Of a stretch of 47,252 nt of DNA, positions 1 through 8,425 are shown in pieces. Location of the stretch: NCBI GenBank assembly GCA_047921075.1, contig JBLRWS010000012.1:1-47252 (forward strand), written 5' to 3'. This DNA is from JBLRWS01 sp047921075. GTDB lineage: Bacteria; Bacteroidota; Rhodothermia; Balneolales; Balneolaceae. The position numbers and the translations under genes were made by a program. How positions within the stretch are numbered: position 1 is the first letter of the stretch; every line of letters starts with the position of its first letter. Below the pieces are notes generated by a model. That model saw nothing but the letters and a program-made list of their open reading frames with translations. It was not told the DNA's origin and did not search any database.

Positions 1-92
1 CTAAATAGGATTTAAAAAACCGCATCGCCCATGTGCGAAAACGGAACCTTGTGCGTAGTACAACCATATAACCGCGCAGAGATTCTTTTATG

Positions 93-119
93 TTGAAAGG
101 TCTCAATTGCGTAATTTAG
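93..119 (+). promoter_or_regulatory. Candidate Bacteroidota-type promoter before the MMPL exporter
   Basis: The first 174 bases hold no gene. Within them a TTG (93-95) is followed after 16 bases by TAATTTAG (112-119), one mismatch from the Bacteroidota -7 consensus TAnnTTTG. The spacing is slightly shorter than usual. It would give a leader of about 50 bases before the ATG at 175. This is a pattern match only. Confidence 0.25.
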
Positions 120-174
120 GCAGTTGTAATGAAAAAACACTGACCGCAAAGCTCTCTAAGTACGGCGTTCCCGA

Positions 175-2676
175 ATGCAGAAAATAGTCCAGTTTTTTGA
201 ACCCCTTGTCCGGCTCAATATCCGACGCCCTCTGCTGGTTGTTATGGTTTCTATTGTACTGGCTTTCGTCGCCGGTTCGTTCGCGGTACAGCTGCAGGTA
301 GATACCGACATTGCCAACCTGCTGCCCTCCAGCCACCCCAATGTACAGGCACTGGAACGCCTGCAGGAGACATCAGGAGGTGAAACGGAGATGGAAGTGG
401 CGATTAAATCGCCCAGTTTTGAGGCCAATGTTGCGTTTGCCGAACAGATTGTTGAGAGAAGCCTCGATCTCTACTACCCCCGGCTTGAGGCCCCGTTCTT
501 TAACCGTGTCGAATTTCGGCGCGATACGGAGTTTTTACAAGATAACGCCCTCTACCTGGCCACTTCTGATGAGCTGGAAGATATTATCTGGTTCCTGGAA
601 GATGAAATTCAGGCCGCCAAGGAAGAGGCCAACCCCTTCTTTGTAGATTTCGGATTTGATGATGAGGAAGAAGAAGAGGCTACCGATATCGATGAATTTC
701 GCGAGAGCTACGACCGGCTGGTGCCGTCGGAATATCCGGTAAATGTAGATAGTACCCTGGTTATCGTTACGCTTTATCCCAGCGGCTCACGCAGCAATAC
801 GCGCTATCTGGAAGATATGTTCGAAGAGTTTGGCCGGTTCATCGAGGAACTGAACCCTTCGGCGTACCACCCAGAGATGGAGGTGCAGTTTGGCGGGCGC
901 CTGAAGCGTCATCTGAATGAGCTGGAAGCGATCATGGACGATGTGTTCAACAGCTTTGCCACCGGTATTTCGAGTGTAATACTGTTGGTGCTGCTCTACT
1001 TTTTCATCAAAAAATATGTGAATTACCGACGCAGTGAATTCCGCCGGCAGCAACATTCCATCTGGTCGCATTTGATTCGGGCTCCCATTCCGGTTCTGGT
1101 GATCGGTATTCCGTTGCTTGTTAGCCTGGCGTGGACCTTTGGTATTACCTATGCAGCACTTGGTGTGCTGAATACGATGACATCGGTCCTGTTTGTGATT
1201 CTGTTCGGATTGGGCATCGATTACGGGATTCATTTTTATGCCCGATACATTGAGCTTCGGAGCGACGGCAACGATGTAGAGCAGAGTGTGCTGGAATCTT
1301 ACCACCGCACCGGCAGCGCCATTATGGTAAGTGCTGTTACAACGGCCTCGGCTCTGTTTATTCTGATTGTGGCCGATTTCCGTGGCTTCTCCGAATTTGG
1401 CTTTATAGCCGGTACCGGGATTCTTCTCGCACTTTTTTGCATGCTGTTTGTGTTGCCGTCACTTCTGGTTCTTTTCGAGCGGTGGAACTGGATGTTGTTG
1501 CAGCCCCGCTCCGATAAAGTCACCCTCAACCCGTTGATTCGCCGTTTTCCGCTCTCCCGAACGCTGGTTGGCTTTGGATTCATTACCGCCTTTCTGGTGG
1601 TGATATTTTCCGGCAACCTCCGTTTTGAATACGATTTTGGCAAGCTGGAGCCGGAGTTTCAGGAGTATCGGGAATTTCGTGAGTTTTCACGTGGAGTGGA
1701 TGAGGACGAGCGAAGAAACCCCGCTTTTATCATCGCAGATAACGACGAACATGTATTTGAAATCGTCAACATCATCCGGGCGCGCAAAGAGGCCAACCCC
1801 GAGTCGATGATTGTGGAGGTGGAAGCCCTGCAAGAACGCTTTCCGCCATTTGAAGAGATGATCGAAGAGAAACTGCAGCAGATAGCCACCATACGGATGT
1901 TATTACAAGATCCGTTTATGGTGGATCAGGAAGATGAAAACCTGGATATTCTCCGCCGTTCGTCTCAAACGTTTGAACCGCTCACCGAAGAGCAGATACC
2001 CGACTTTCTGAAGAACCGCTTTATTACCCGCGAGGGAGAAATCGGCCGGTTTGTAATTGTGTACCCGAGGGAGGGGCTCTCTGACGGTCGTCGCTCCATT
2101 GCGTTTAAAGATGAGCTCTCTGATATTGTACTGGAAGATGGAACCGTCTATCATGCCGGAAGCACCTCGATTGTGGCGGCCTCCATGCTGGATCTGATGC
2201 GCACCGAAAGCCCCTACATGGTTGCGGCAACGTTCACCATTGTGTTTATCTGCATCTTTCTCTCTTTTGGCTCTCTCCGCTGGGCATTGATCGCACTCAT
2301 TCCGCTCATTATTGGCCTGGCCTGGCTGTTTGGGCTGATGCTTTTATTCGGGCTCAAATTCAACTTTTATAATCTTGTGGTGCTGCCGGCTATTTTGGGA
2401 ATTGGATGCGACAACGGCGTGCATCTTGCCCATCGTTATCGGGATGAAGGCCGGCGCAGTATGTGGGATGTTCTTTCGAGCACCGGGCAGCATATTACCA
2501 TGGGGTCGTTTACCACCATGCTGGGCTTTGCCGGCCTGCTCTTTACCATGCATCCGGGCCTCTTTTCTATTGGCATTCTGGCTGTTCTGGGTATTGGTAT
2601 GACGCTGCTCTCGGCGCTCACTTTTCTGCCGGCTATTGTGCAGGTACTTGAAGATCGCAACTGGATTCACGACTGA
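175..2676 (+). CDS. MMPL/RND-superfamily exporter
   Basis: This is an 833-residue inner-membrane protein of the MMPL (HpnN-like) branch of the RND superfamily, which uses proton motive force to export hydrophobic molecules such as lipids. It is built as two repeats. Each has one transmembrane helix (the first near residues 20-40), a large periplasmic loop, and a cluster of about five helices. The loop of the first half carries an acidic run of D and E near residue 160. The helix-4 motif is duplicated as GIDYGIH (Asp349) and GCDNGVH (Asp746), the positions that relay protons in this superfamily. The ATG at 175 places the first helix correctly, and no Shine-Dalgarno site precedes it. The substrate is not evident. 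A hopanoid transporter is one option, but no hopanoid gene is nearby. recO follows after about 50 bases. Confidence 0.85.
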   Translation: MQKIVQFFEPLVRLNIRRPLLVVMVSIVLAFVAGSFAVQLQVDTDIANLLPSSHPNVQALERLQETSGGETEMEVAIKSPSFEANVAFAEQIVERSLDLYYPRLEAPFFNRVEFRRDTEFLQDNALYLATSDELEDIIWFLEDEIQAAKEEANPFFVDFGFDDEEEEEATDIDEFRESYDRLVPSEYPVNVDSTLVIVTLYPSGSRSNTRYLEDMFEEFGRFIEELNPSAYHPEMEVQFGGRLKRHLNELEAIMDDVFNSFATGISSVILLVLLYFFIKKYVNYRRSEFRRQQHSIWSHLIRAPIPVLVIGIPLLVSLAWTFGITYAALGVLNTMTSVLFVILFGLGIDYGIHFYARYIELRSDGNDVEQSVLESYHRTGSAIMVSAVTTASALFILIVADFRGFSEFGFIAGTGILLALFCMLFVLPSLLVLFERWNWMLLQPRSDKVTLNPLIRRFPLSRTLVGFGFITAFLVVIFSGNLRFEYDFGKLEPEFQEYREFREFSRGVDEDERRNPAFIIADNDEHVFEIVNIIRARKEANPESMIVEVEALQERFPPFEEMIEEKLQQIATIRMLLQDPFMVDQEDENLDILRRSSQTFEPLTEEQIPDFLKNRFITREGEIGRFVIVYPREGLSDGRRSIAFKDELSDIVLEDGTVYHAGSTSIVAASMLDLMRTESPYMVAATFTIVFICIFLSFGSLRWALIALIPLIIGLAWLFGLMLLFGLKFNFYNLVVLPAILGIGCDNGVHLAHRYRDEGRRSMWDVLSSTGQHITMGSFTTMLGFAGLLFTMHPGLFSIGILAVLGIGMTLLSALTFLPAIVQVLEDRNWIHD

Positions 2677-2724
2677 CAGGTCCGCGCCCGCCAGCACTGG
2701 CCATTAACCTTGACCGGCTTCGTT

Positions 2725-3462
2725 TTGATCGCCAAAACCTCTGCAATTGTGCTTCGTACGGTCGACTTTCAGGAGTCGAGCATCATCGCTACGGTGTTTA
2801 CCTTATCGCACGGAAAAGTAGCCTTGATGGCCAAAGGCGCACGGCGTCCAAAAAGTAAATTTGCAGCTATTCTGTCACCGGGCCAGCTTATCGAGGTGGT
2901 TTTCTACTACAAACGAACCCGCAATGTGCAAACTCTCTCGGAGGCGTCGTACGAACAGATGCTCTCGACCTTTCGCACCGACATGGAAAAGATGGCAATG
3001 GTTGGCTCCGTAACCGAGTTGGTTGACCATGCTGTACACGACAATGAAGAAAACCGCGAGCTGTTTCAATTTTTGCAGAAGTTTCTGGTTTGGCTGCATC
3101 ATCAGCCGGCAGTATCGGGACTGTTGTTTCCCTATGTACAAATGCGGCTGGGCGAGCGGATTGGCATCGGCCTGCAAACCGGCATGGAACAAGTTCCGCC
3201 CCGTGGCGGTTATTTGAATGTAGAGACGGGGTGGATCTCTCCCGATCCGGAAGATGATCACTCGATTCGTTTAACTCCGAAACAAACGCTTTTTGTGGTA
3301 GAGGCGTTAACAACCCGCAAACCCTCAATTTTTGATCACAAACTTTCAACTAACGAACAAAAAGAGTTAATTACAGCGTTGGACCGATATTTAGGATACC
3401 ATCTTGGTGGTATGAAACCACGGCGATCCGACACGATTTTTCATCAGCTTTTGAATGGATGA
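2725..3462 (+). CDS. recO: DNA repair protein RecO
   Basis: RecO works with RecF and RecR to load RecA onto SSB-coated single-stranded DNA during gap repair. The N-terminal OB-fold opens with the family pattern IAKTSAIVLRT, followed by ESSIIATVFT and a conserved GARRPKSK stretch. A helical C-terminal domain follows. At about 245 residues it has normal length. The start is uncertain: no ATG is available, and the candidates are TTG at 2725 and TTG at 2710. I prefer 2725 because the conserved OB-fold begins directly there. The zinc-binding cysteines found in some RecO proteins are not present. The htrA gene starts 3 bases after the stop, so the two are likely co-transcribed. Confidence 0.88.
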   Translation: MIAKTSAIVLRTVDFQESSIIATVFTLSHGKVALMAKGARRPKSKFAAILSPGQLIEVVFYYKRTRNVQTLSEASYEQMLSTFRTDMEKMAMVGSVTELVDHAVHDNEENRELFQFLQKFLVWLHHQPAVSGLLFPYVQMRLGERIGIGLQTGMEQVPPRGGYLNVETGWISPDPEDDHSIRLTPKQTLFVVEALTTRKPSIFDHKLSTNEQKELITALDRYLGYHLGGMKPRRSDTIFHQLLNG

Positions 3463-3465
3463 CCT

Positions 3466-5007
3466 ATGACACTTCGCGATAATATTTTAACCGGCATACT
3501 TCTCCTGCTCATTGGAATCATGGTCGGGTTGATTTTTTCACTGTTCCAATTCGGCAACCCGCAGGCCGACCTCGCCGAAGTGCGCTTTACGGAGGTAAAC
3601 CGCAGCGACCTGCCACTGTGGACCGACGAAGAGCTCTCGCGTATTGACGACCGGTTTGTATTTCGTACCATTGCCGAGCGGGTTACACCGACTGTTGTGT
3701 ATATCGAAACGGTAGTACCCACCCGTAATCAGCGGCTGGAGCGCGAGGATGAGAGCGACGATTCGATCTGGCGCCGGTTTATGCCACCCCGTGCCCAAAC
3801 CGTGGGTTCCGGTGTGCTGATCTCTTCTGACGGATATATCCTCACCAATAACCATGTCATCGACAATGCGGTGCGGGATGGCATCAGTGTTACCCTCTTC
3901 GACAAGCGTGAGTACGAGGCCGTTGTGATCGGGCAGGATCCAAGTACAGACCTGGCCGTTATCAAAATCAATTCGCAGGATGTACCGTCCATCACCGTGG
4001 GCAATTCTGATCAGGTAAAAGTAGGGGAGTGGGTGCTGGCCATCGGCAATCCGTTTCGCCTTCGATCGACCGTTACTGCCGGCATTGTAAGCGCACTAAG
4101 CCGCGATGTTGAAATTATTGATGACCTGTTCCGTGTGCAAAGCTTTATCCAGACCGATGCCGCCATCAACCGGGGTAACAGCGGGGGTGCACTGGTAAAT
4201 ACAAGTGGTGATCTAATCGGAATTAACACGGCCATTGCCACACAGAACGGAAATTATCAGGGGTACGGATTTGCCGTACCAAGCAATCTGGCCATGAAAG
4301 TGGCTAAAGATTTAATCGAATTCGGTGATGTGAAGCGCGGCATGTTGGGCGTAACCATACAGTCGGTGGATAATCGCCTCGCCTCACGAACTGGCCTTAA
4401 CCGCATACAAGGCGTGGCCGTTATGTCGGTACAGCAAGATGGTGCCGCCGGCCGCAGCGATGTACGCAGCAACGATATTGTCCTTGCCGTGAATGGCAAT
4501 GACGTGAATGAGTCGAACCAGCTGCAGGAGCGGGTGGCGATGTATCGGCCGGGTGATGTGGTAACACTCACCATCTGGCGCGATGGCAAAACGATTGAGA
4601 AAGAGGTGACGCTCAAAGAAGCCGAGCGTCCGGAGCCGGAGCCGATCACGTTGCAGGAAGAGGAAATTATTCCCAACGACCGGGAGCTGAACAATGGTAG
4701 AAATGACCGCGGCAGCGGCGGTATCGACTATTCCTGGTTCGACCACTTTGGATTTTCAACACGGGGACTTGCATCACCCGAAGATCCCGATTCCTTCGAT
4801 TTTTATGTGCACCGTATTGAGCCGGGCAGCAAAGCCGAGCAGCGGGGCCTTCCGCTGGGAAGCCGTATTCTTGACTTGAACGGAGCGGAGGTTACGACCC
4901 CCGATCAGCTCGAAAAAATTGTTCGCGATGCTCAGAATAAATCGCGATCATTGACGCTTCGCATAGAAACAGAATCCGGCAGTACAGGAACGTTCATTTT
5001 GGATTGA
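3466..5007 (+). CDS. HtrA/Deg-family periplasmic serine protease
   Basis: This 513-residue trypsin-like protease of the DegP/DegQ/DegS family handles damaged envelope proteins. A single hydrophobic segment at residues 8-28 has no clear cleavage site, which suggests a membrane anchor as in DegS. The catalytic triad is visible: His130 in NNHV, Asp162 in STDLAVI, and Ser239 in RGNSGG. Two PDZ domains follow, about residues 290-385 and 430-510, separated by a charged linker near 390-425. Having two PDZ domains is DegP/DegQ-like, while the anchor is DegS-like, so I give no symbol. It sits 3 bases after recO, and its TGA overlaps the start of the following lipoprotein gene, which implies translational coupling. 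Confidence 0.92.
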   Translation: MTLRDNILTGILLLLIGIMVGLIFSLFQFGNPQADLAEVRFTEVNRSDLPLWTDEELSRIDDRFVFRTIAERVTPTVVYIETVVPTRNQRLEREDESDDSIWRRFMPPRAQTVGSGVLISSDGYILTNNHVIDNAVRDGISVTLFDKREYEAVVIGQDPSTDLAVIKINSQDVPSITVGNSDQVKVGEWVLAIGNPFRLRSTVTAGIVSALSRDVEIIDDLFRVQSFIQTDAAINRGNSGGALVNTSGDLIGINTAIATQNGNYQGYGFAVPSNLAMKVAKDLIEFGDVKRGMLGVTIQSVDNRLASRTGLNRIQGVAVMSVQQDGAAGRSDVRSNDIVLAVNGNDVNESNQLQERVAMYRPGDVVTLTIWRDGKTIEKEVTLKEAERPEPEPITLQEEEIIPNDRELNNGRNDRGSGGIDYSWFDHFGFSTRGLASPEDPDSFDFYVHRIEPGSKAEQRGLPLGSRILDLNGAEVTTPDQLEKIVRDAQNKSRSLTLRIETESGSTGTFILD

Positions 5008-5540
5008 TGCAGATGTTGAATCACCCCGTTTTTTACGCAACTATATTCCTATTCACCATATTAATGGCAGCGTGCTCCACACCGGAGTCTGCTACAAATA
5101 TTGAGCCACCGGTACAGGAACCGGTGGTGGAAGAAACCTCCTGGTTTGAAACAGCACAGCGTGTTGAGCTGGATGGTGATACATTTTCGGGCTATGCTGT
5201 AGCAACGGCCGCCACCTCAGAGCAGGCGCTCGAGAAGGCAGTGGAACTCGCCGATACCAACCTTCGGTTTGCAATCGACCGATATGCGGAAACGGTTCGC
5301 CGGGAGCTGGCAGAGGCCGATGCCGCCTATCAGTCGCGATCGTTTATTATGTCTCTTCGCGAAGCGGTGCGAACACTCGATTTGAGCCGTGCGAAACAGC
5401 ACAACGAAGAGATGACCAACGACCACAACGCATCGGTTGCTCACGTAAAGAGAACGCTCCCAAAACAGGAAGTAGCCGAGCTGCTTTCAGGTACCATTAG
5501 CGATCAGAATTTTCTGGAGTCGATGACAGCCGCCCGCTAA
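5007..5540 (+). CDS. Small lipoprotein, LPP20-like
   Basis: This lipoprotein of about 177 residues has a signal peptide ending in the lipobox LMAAC (Cys23), so it should be lipidated and held in an envelope membrane. The mature part carries an ALEKAVELAD-type helical pattern after a GYAVATA segment, which resembles the LPP20/SIMPL-like periplasmic fold. That family placement is a guess. The ATG at 5007 shares its A with the TGA of the protease gene, giving a tight overlap. A TTG at 5004 and an ATG at 5013 are alternatives. Coupling to an HtrA protease suggests an envelope role, possibly as a partner or substrate. Its 3' end overlaps the end of the convergent xseA by 4 bases. Confidence 0.7.
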   Translation: MQMLNHPVFYATIFLFTILMAACSTPESATNIEPPVQEPVVEETSWFETAQRVELDGDTFSGYAVATAATSEQALEKAVELADTNLRFAIDRYAETVRRELAEADAAYQSRSFIMSLREAVRTLDLSRAKQHNEEMTNDHNASVAHVKRTLPKQEVAELLSGTISDQNFLESMTAAR

Positions 5541-6805
5541 CCCGGTTCAATCTCCTCTTTTCCATCTTTCCATTCCACCGTAAGCGGCCGATTCGGCTGC
5601 AACGCTTGTCGGCTACGCACCCAGTCTCCATTTTGCAAAATGCGGGTAAATCCCTTTTGAAGCGGTGCTTTTGGATTGCGGCTTTCCAGTGCCAACGCCA
5701 GTTGTTTGGCCTGTGAAGAGCGTTCGTTCCAAAGAGAGTGAAACCGGCTTTTTAAAGCATCATCTGCACGCTCTGTTCGGTGAGTCAGCGCTGTATGTCG
5801 CTGCACCATGCGGGTCTGAAGCTGTGTTTTCAGCGCATTCACCTTCGTTTGATGGTGTCGCAACATGTCCTGTACCTTCAGCAAAGCGTGAGCATGGCCC
5901 AGGCGGTGTACATACTCTTTTGCGCGGGCTACCCGGTTTTTCACGGTCGTTTCCATCCGGCCGGTCATGTCGTCAATTTGCTGCAGCAGCTGATGGATAT
6001 CGGGTGCGGCGATGAGAGCCGCCTGGGTAGGCGTGGCGGCCCGCATATCGGCCACAAAGTCGCTGATGCTGTAATCTACCTCATGGCCAACGGCACTGAT
6101 CGTCGGGATGGGACAGGCCGCCAGCGCCCGGGCAACAATCTCTTCATTAAACGGCCATAGGTCTTCCAGCGAACCACCGCCACGGCCTACAATCAGCAGG
6201 TCAACCGGCTGTTCCATAGACGAAAAATAGTTGATGGCCGATGCAATTTCGGCAGCGGCCGGCACTCCTTGCACCGAGGCGTGATGCAGATACAGTGTAG
6301 CGAGCGGCCAACGCTTCGAAAATGTGGAGTAGATATCATGAAAAGCGGCTCCCGTTTCGGAGGTAACCACCCCGATGCGGAACGGAAACGGGGGCAGAGG
6401 TTTCTTGCGGGATTCATCAAACAAACCTTCTTCTTTCAGCGACGCTTTTAGCTCTTCAAACTTCTGTTGCAGGCGTCCAAGCCCGGCCTGTTGTAAAAGT
6501 TGCACAACCATCTGATAGCGGCCGTGCGGTTCATAGACCTGTACGTCACCACCGAGCACCACCTGCATGCCGTCTCTTGGCTCTGCTTCGAGCCGGCCGG
6601 CTACCGTTCGCCAGATGACACACGGAAGCTGTGCATCGCTATCTTTCAGTGTAAAATACCAATGTCCGTTGCGGCTCTGGTTCACATTGCTCAACTCACC
6701 CTCTACCAGCACATCCCGGAAGTTGGATTCCAGCAGCTGCTTGATCTCTCTGGTCAGTTCGCCAACCGACTGTACATTGAACAGAAATGGGGTTTGTTTG
6801 GGCAT
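5537..6805 (-). CDS. xseA: Exodeoxyribonuclease VII large subunit
   Basis: XseA is the catalytic subunit of exonuclease VII, which degrades single-stranded DNA from both ends together with the small subunit XseB. An N-terminal OB-fold (about residues 8-105) with the pattern VEGELSN is followed by the nuclease domain. That domain contains RIGVVTSETGAAFHDI (143-158) and GRGGGSLEDL (207-216), then SAVGHEVD, and a long coiled-coil region towards the C terminus. At 422 residues it is normal or slightly short. The small-subunit gene that often follows is not present, because a convergent gene lies there. It starts 11 bases after the GNAT gene, so both are probably one transcript. Confidence 0.95.
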   Translation of the reverse strand: MPKQTPFLFNVQSVGELTREIKQLLESNFRDVLVEGELSNVNQSRNGHWYFTLKDSDAQLPCVIWRTVAGRLEAEPRDGMQVVLGGDVQVYEPHGRYQMVVQLLQQAGLGRLQQKFEELKASLKEEGLFDESRKKPLPPFPFRIGVVTSETGAAFHDIYSTFSKRWPLATLYLHHASVQGVPAAAEIASAINYFSSMEQPVDLLIVGRGGGSLEDLWPFNEEIVARALAACPIPTISAVGHEVDYSISDFVADMRAATPTQAALIAAPDIHQLLQQIDDMTGRMETTVKNRVARAKEYVHRLGHAHALLKVQDMLRHHQTKVNALKTQLQTRMVQRHTALTHRTERADDALKSRFHSLWNERSSQAKQLALALESRNPKAPLQKGFTRILQNGDWVRSRQALQPNRPLTVEWKDGKEEIEPG

Positions 6806-6816
6806 GATAAAAAAAG

Positions 6817-7416
6817 TTACGTATTGAGGTGTTTAATCCAGAAACTGAGTGCTTTCTCGGTCTCTTCATCCTCTCCGATATCGTTCCATGAGAGGCGGGC
6901 TTTCAGGTGCGTGTGTTTGATGTAACCGTATCGCTGCCATACATCGTCCAGGGTCTGGTAGTTTTTCGGTTTCATCGGGTGATCATCGGGGCGGTCAACC
7001 GCGCAAAAGCAACATACCGTTAAGCCATGTGCAGCGGCGTGGGCTTCACGCTCTTTAAACAGAACGGGGTACACCCCTTTTCCGCGATAGGACTTTTTCA
7101 GCACCGATTCACCGCAGTAAAATACCGTTTCGGGCCGATAACCGGCCAGGCGCATCGGTTCGCGAATGGCATCCATCTCATCAGCAAGCGGCAAGCCGGT
7201 AGAAGCACCAACCACTTCATCTTGATCCATCACCAACACAACCAAGCTTTTTTCGGAAGTGGTGTAGCGCTGAAGGTACTGCTTTTCGTAGGCGGTGGTT
7301 CCGTCGTAAAGATAGGGATACTCTCTGAACACCTCGATCCGCAGCGCAGCCAGTTCCTGCAGATGAGGACGAATAGCCGGTCCGGTGCAGGTTTTTATGG
7401 AGAGTGAAGGGTACAT
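6817..7416 (-). CDS. GNAT-family N-acetyltransferase
   Basis: This is a 199-residue acetyl-CoA-dependent acyltransferase of the GNAT fold. The acetyl-CoA-binding motif A is visible as SYRGKGVY (residues 109-116), preceded by the beta-4 strand TVFYCGESVL. A cysteine-rich strand TVCCFCAVDRP follows at about residue 131. The substrate cannot be read from the sequence. It is the first gene of a probable two-gene transcript with xseA. GGAG lies 4-5 bases before the ATG. A function in DNA repair is not implied by the pairing alone. Confidence 0.82.
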   Translation of the reverse strand: MYPSLSIKTCTGPAIRPHLQELAALRIEVFREYPYLYDGTTAYEKQYLQRYTTSEKSLVVLVMDQDEVVGASTGLPLADEMDAIREPMRLAGYRPETVFYCGESVLKKSYRGKGVYPVLFKEREAHAAAHGLTVCCFCAVDRPDDHPMKPKNYQTLDDVWQRYGYIKHTHLKARLSWNDIGEDEETEKALSFWIKHLNT

Positions 7417-7470
7417 TATACTCCGCAGGGATTTCTTGAGTCAAATGTACCAAAACAGATCGAAAGGTGT

Positions 7471-7520
7471 AAATGCAAAGATCTCCACAGGAGCGGGTGA
7501 TGCGCCCCCTGTGGAGATCT
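7471..7520 (-). terminator. Hairpin, probable terminator of the cupin gene
   Basis: A perfect 13-bp inverted repeat pairs AGATCTCCACAGG (7479-7491) with CCTGTGGAGATCT (7508-7520) around a 16-base loop. Read on the minus strand it lies about 55 bases past the cupin stop and is followed by the weak T-rich tail TTGCATTT. The strong stem is certain. The terminator role is inferred from position. Confidence 0.6.
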
Positions 7521-7574
7521 GCGGTAGGTGTGAGTATTTATTACCGAAGAAATGGAAGCTGTCCCTAATCGGGA

Positions 7575-8057
7575 TTACTCTTGTTGGGCAAGCCGCGGGT
7601 CATCATTCGGGTTGATGTACTCAATACCCCACGGCCCGTTACCATGAAGCTGTATAATGGTTTTTTCCTCAACATAGCCAAACATTGGGTCGCCGGGAGG
7701 CATAATCGCAATACTGCCGGCGGGTAACATTCTGGTTTTATCAGGATCAAATTCTGTGCCATGAGCAAAATAAAGCACCCCCTCCAGTACCGTAACACGT
7801 TCGTATTCCGGGTGGATGTGAGGTAAAATTTTATAACCCGGCTCCAGGGTTAGTCGAAAGGTGAATGGTTCCTGTTGGGATAAATCGCCTTCAATGATGG
7901 CTATGGACGCCCCTTCACCCATCGAGGCAATGGGCCCCCATGTTAATTGATCGGGTGTAAGCATAAAGTGGCCGTTATCCTGTGCCACTACCGTACCGGA
8001 CAACGTGAAAATTGGGATGACACAAGAAAGAAATAGAGAAAGAATGATCGCTTTCAT
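7575..8057 (-). CDS. Secreted cupin-domain protein
   Basis: This 160-residue protein has an N-terminal signal peptide (about residues 1-25, ending near VVAQ) and one cupin barrel. The first cupin motif reads HIHPEYERVTVLEG, giving two His and a Glu as likely metal ligands. The second motif region, MPPGDPMFGY, lacks the usual His at the expected place, though a His occurs later in IQLHGNG. Such small periplasmic cupins have no fixed reaction, and a dioxygenase or a sensor are both possible. It is a single-gene unit with a strong AGGAGG ribosome-binding site, which is unusual in this window, and a strong hairpin downstream. Confidence 0.8.
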   Translation of the reverse strand: MKAIILSLFLSCVIPIFTLSGTVVAQDNGHFMLTPDQLTWGPIASMGEGASIAIIEGDLSQQEPFTFRLTLEPGYKILPHIHPEYERVTVLEGVLYFAHGTEFDPDKTRMLPAGSIAIMPPGDPMFGYVEEKTIIQLHGNGPWGIEYINPNDDPRLAQQE

Positions 8058-8062
8058 AGAAA

Positions 8063-8068
8063 CCTCCT
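8063..8068 (-). promoter_or_regulatory. Strong Shine-Dalgarno site of the cupin gene
   Basis: A full AGGAGG lies 5 bases before the ATG at 8057 on the minus strand. Most genes in this window have no such site, so it fixes the start and sets this gene apart. Confidence 0.7.
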
Positions 8069-8425
8069 GAGTTATTTGACGTTTTTACGAAGGTTGGCAG
8101 GCACTATTAACCTCCCGAGTGGGGTTTAGCACCTTCCTCAACATAACAGCAGATAAGTACATGATTTATTAAAAAAAAATCAAGTATAAAGCGGTGTAAG
8201 TATCTGATATAGTTATATTTGGCCAACTTTTTGTGGCCCGAATTCGATCCGCATCTCAATGACGTTCGATGGTGGTAATCTATTGCGAAACGACCCTGTT
8301 TCAACGGTTCATTTCTGTTCAATTATAATCCTTAACAAGAGTATTGTACTTTCGAATTCAAATCGTAATTAAGATGGAATCGGGCTATATTTCGGCGCAC
8401 CAAAACCATTGCAATCAACAATTTT
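8069..8425. other. Intergenic region between cupin and pyrC
   Basis: This stretch of about 360 bases separates two divergent genes and holds no convincing gene. A 71-codon frame in it looks random. It contains AT-rich tracts, including a run of nine A at about 8171. There are possible pyrC promoter elements: TATATTTG at 8214-8221 (a full TAnnTTTG match, but without a TTG at the right distance), TATAAT at 8324-8329, and TATATTTC at 8386-8393. None has a good upstream partner, so the true promoter is undecided. Confidence 0.4.

Noticed and set aside
8107..8322. Possible 71-codon gene in the cupin-pyrC gap
   Set aside because: No ribosome-binding site, no recognisable domain, and composition like random AT-rich DNA.
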